Assembly (NCBI GenBank): GCA_012842765.1
Contig: DUWJ01000107.1
Coordinates: 1-7,205, forward strand
Origin: Bacillota bacterium
GTDB taxonomy: Bacteria; Bacillota; DTU025
Length of the DNA: 7,205 bases
Direction: 5' to 3'
Program-made: the position numbers and the translations under genes
Notes under the pieces: generated by a model
Seen by the model: only the letters and a program-made list of their open reading frames with translations
Databases searched by the model: none
What the model was told of the DNA's origin: nothing
In this document: positions 5,974 to 7,205 of the stretch, piece by piece
How positions within the stretch are numbered: the first letter of the stretch is position 1
How the letters are laid out: every line of letters starts with the position of its first letter

Positions 5974-6743
5974 TGGGCGAGATCATCGTCTTTCAGGGCT
6001 TCCCCGCAGTCATGGCGGAAGTAGGCATGACCCTGATTCCCCTGGCAATTCTATTCTTCATATTCCAAACCTTCTTTTTGAAGCTGCCGCGCACGTTCAT
6101 GCGCAAAGTTGTCGTGGGAATGATATCGACGTTCATCGGGCTCTCCATTTTCCTGCAGGGAGTGAACATAGCATTCCTTCCTATCGGAAAAATGCTGGGC
6201 GCGAAAATAGGCGGGCTGTCCAATCCTATTTACGCTCTTCCTGTGGGATTCATCTTAGGGCTTCTGGTGGTTCTCGCGGAACCGTCAGCCCGGGTGCTCA
6301 GCGGTGAAGTGGAAAAGGCCTCGGCAGGGTCTATACGCGAATCGGTCCTTCTCCGCACAATGGCCAGCGGAGTTGCTGTGCTGGTGGGACTGGGCTACTA
6401 TTTTATCGCCCGCGGCATCGCACTGACATGGATAATCATACCCGGTTACATTATAGCTCTCATTCTGCTCAAATGGGTTGATCCGGCCTTTGCCGCTATC
6501 GCCTTTGACTCAGGCGCCGTGGCCACAGGGCCGTTGACAGTCACCTTCCTTATGTCGCTCGGCCTGGGAATCGCCGCCGAAAAACTGGGAGGGCCCACCA
6601 TGAATGCAGGCTTTGGTCTCGTATGCTTGATCGCTCTCGCTTCCACGCTCGCCGTGGAGGGCATGAGCTTCATCTTTAAGAGGAACTCGAAAAAAGAAGA
6701 CGGGAGGAAATGCGCGTGTCAGAAGAATACGACCTCATCGTAA
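5973..6743 (+). CDS. DUF1538 family membrane protein, second half-transporter
   Basis: A 256-residue inner-membrane protein. The ATG at 5973 shares its A with the stop codon of the previous gene, and GGGGGG (5957-5962) can serve as ribosome binding site. The frame is open further upstream to 5838, but that part only shadows the first gene. It repeats the architecture of its neighbour: LQGVNIAFLPIGKMLGAKIG (61-80), VLAEPSARVLSGEV (100-113) and AFDSGAVATGPLTV (177-190), with E103 and D179 in the positions of D98 and D174. It is therefore a paralogue from an ancient internal duplication, and the two proteins probably assemble into a pseudo-symmetric dimer. The C-terminal tail (FKRNSKKEDGRKCACQKN) is hydrophilic and basic. 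Its last 28 nt overlap the start of the PII-like gene, so the tail sequence is partly constrained by the downstream gene's ribosome binding site. Confidence 0.88.
   Translation: MGEIIVFQGFPAVMAEVGMTLIPLAILFFIFQTFFLKLPRTFMRKVVVGMISTFIGLSIFLQGVNIAFLPIGKMLGAKIGGLSNPIYALPVGFILGLLVVLAEPSARVLSGEVEKASAGSIRESVLLRTMASGVAVLVGLGYYFIARGIALTWIIIPGYIIALILLKWVDPAFAAIAFDSGAVATGPLTVTFLMSLGLGIAAEKLGGPTMNAGFGLVCLIALASTLAVEGMSFIFKRNSKKEDGRKCACQKNTTSS
6702..6708 (+). promoter_or_regulatory. Ribosome binding site that selects the GTG start of the PII-like gene
   Basis: GGGAGGA (6702-6708) lies inside the end of the second DUF1538 gene. It is 1 nt from the ATG at 6710, too close for normal initiation, and 7 nt from the GTG at 6716, which is ideal spacing. 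The protein therefore most likely starts MSEEYDLIV rather than MRVSEEYDL. Confidence 0.65.
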
Positions 6744-7042
6744 CGATAATCAATAAAGGTTGGGCGGACGAAGTTGTTGAGGCGTCTCGGCGCGCAGGCG
6801 CCGAAGGCGGCACTATCCTCTACGGACGGGGCACCGGGGTGCATGAACAGAAGACCTTCTTCGGGATTCTGATTGAGCCCGAAAAAGAGGTGGTTTTGAC
6901 CCTCATCCCGCGTAGCCGCACTGATGCAGTGATGGAAGCAGTCGTCGCTGCCGGACAACTGGAAAAACCGGGGACTGGAATTGCATTCGTGCTGGATGCC
7001 AGCAAAGTCGCTGGAATCGTCCACAGGAAGGATGCAGAATAG
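6716..7042 (+). CDS. PII-like signalling protein paired with DUF1538
   Basis: A 108-residue soluble protein with the PII (ferredoxin-like, trimeric) pattern. Strand 1 and helix 1: DLIVTIINKGWADEVVEASRRAGAEGGTI (6-34). Glycine-rich turn: GRGTG (38-42... YGRGTGVHE). Strand 3: EKEVVLTLIP (56-65). Helix 2: RTDAVMEAVVAAG (68-80). B-loop/C-terminal segment: EKPGTGIAFVLDASKVAGIV (83-102), close to the GxGxIFV..VE.A..I region that binds ATP/ADP in GlnB/GlnK. The T-loop is much shorter than in GlnB and has no tyrosine in the uridylylation position. The protein therefore belongs to the non-canonical 'P-II family' proteins rather than the nitrogen PII. Its position after two transporter genes mirrors amtB-glnK and sbtA-sbtB, suggesting that it binds and gates the DUF1538 pair in response to nucleotides. 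The start is chosen by the ribosome binding site, giving a 28-nt overlap with the upstream gene. Confidence 0.82.
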   Translation: MSEEYDLIVTIINKGWADEVVEASRRAGAEGGTILYGRGTGVHEQKTFFGILIEPEKEVVLTLIPRSRTDAVMEAVVAAGQLEKPGTGIAFVLDASKVAGIVHRKDAE

Positions 7043-7068
7043 CACCAGCCGGCGCCCTACATGATCTA

Positions 7069-7153
7069 TCTGTCAGGCTGAACGGCAACGATGCTCCCTG
7101 CGAGGGGGTTTACGGGGCCCCAAGCCCCAACCCGGAAAGGAGGCACTGACAGA
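7069..7153 (+). promoter_or_regulatory. Structured leader with competing hairpins before the last gene
   Basis: TCTGTCAG (7069-7076) and CTGACAGA (7146-7153) are perfect 8-bp inverted copies; the second ends on the A of the start codon. Between them lie mutually exclusive stems. CTCCCT (7094-7099) can pair with AGGGGG (7103-7108), and GGGGTTT (7105-7111) can pair with AAGCCCC (7122-7128). GGGGC (7114-7118) can also pair with GCCCC (7124-7128). The Shine-Dalgarno AAAGGAGG (7136-7143) lies inside the long-range stem loop. This layout suits translational control (riboswitch, protein-binding leader or thermosensor). I do not recognise a known riboswitch class, and part of the pairing could reflect local GC-richness. 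Confidence 0.4.
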
Positions 7154-7205
7154 TGCCTGAACATGCGCCGAAAGGGCACTGCCCGGGCAATTGCGTTTCC
7201 CATCC
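7153..7205 (+). CDS. Start of an unidentified protein, cut by the window end
   Basis: ATG at 7153 follows AAAGGAGG (7136-7143) with 9-nt spacing, a strong start signal. The 17 residues available read MPEHAPKGHCPGNCVSH. The HCPGNC segment (two Cys three residues apart, plus nearby His) could be a metal or iron-sulfur ligand set, but that is speculation from very little sequence. I do not recognise the family. The gene runs in the same direction as the DUF1538-PII operon, 110 nt downstream, and may be co-transcribed through the structured leader. Confidence 0.6.
   Translation, partial: MPEHAPKGHCPGNCVSH

Noticed and set aside
6710..6715. ATG at 6710 as start of the PII-like gene
   Set aside because: It is only 1 nt from the ribosome binding site. 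The GTG at 6716 has ideal spacing and gives the expected family N-terminus.
7105..7128. GC-rich hairpin as Rho-independent terminator after the PII-like gene
   Set aside because: There is no run of U after the stem; a ribosome binding site and start codon follow closely, so a leader structure is more likely.
1..7205. CRISPR array, tRNA/rRNA genes, insertion sequences
   Set aside because: I saw no spaced direct repeats, no tRNA-like cloverleaf with a T-arm consensus, no transposase sequence and no long terminal inverted repeats.

Overview
The window reads like chromosomal DNA of a Gram-positive, Firmicutes-type (Clostridia/Limnochordia-like) bacterium. The evidence is strong purine-rich Shine-Dalgarno sites (AAGGAG, AAAGGAGG, AGGGGG), GTG starts, tightly overlapping operon genes, and protein families common there: a MalG-type sugar ABC permease, GH65 enzymes, and the DUF1538/PII pair. 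This is an inference from style and family content; no marker gene fixes the taxon.

Layout. (1) Positions 1-175 (+) are the C-terminal end of a carbohydrate ABC transporter permease. (2) Positions about 133-639 (-) hold the wreck of a HEPN/MNT toxin-antitoxin-type pair. A well-preserved ribosome binding site is followed by ATA where the start codon should be, then frameshifts and stops in the HEPN part and a stop at codon 11 of the nucleotidyltransferase part. (3) Positions 640-842 hold no recognisable gene. (4) Positions 843-4220 (-) are one very large gene: an N-terminal HAD-superfamily phosphatase-like domain fused to a complete family GH65 disaccharide phosphorylase/hydrolase. It converges on the permease gene, so the left half looks like a disaccharide uptake-and-cleavage locus. 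(5) Positions 4221-4495 are a divergent intergenic region with a possible operator. (6) Positions 4496-5122 (+) encode a Nudix hydrolase with the helical N-terminal domain of the YjhB/CDP-choline pyrophosphatase-like group. (7) Positions 5281-7042 (+) form a compact three-gene operon: two paralogous DUF1538 membrane proteins, overlapping by 1 nt, then a small PII-like protein whose start lies inside the second gene. (8) Positions 7043-7152 are a leader with competing hairpins and a long-range stem that reaches the start codon of the next gene, which begins at 7153 and runs off the window.

The most interesting unit is the DUF1538-DUF1538-PII operon. Two half-transporters carry matching acidic membrane motifs (ADPS/AEPS and FDSG-x-V-x-TGP). 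They are co-expressed with a PII-fold protein that has a very short T-loop and no PII-type uridylylation tyrosine. By analogy with AmtB-GlnK and SbtA-SbtB, this suggests a cation or solute transporter gated by a nucleotide-sensing PII-like subunit. The second notable object is the HAD-GH65 fusion, whose HAD part is not the usual beta-phosphoglucomutase partner.
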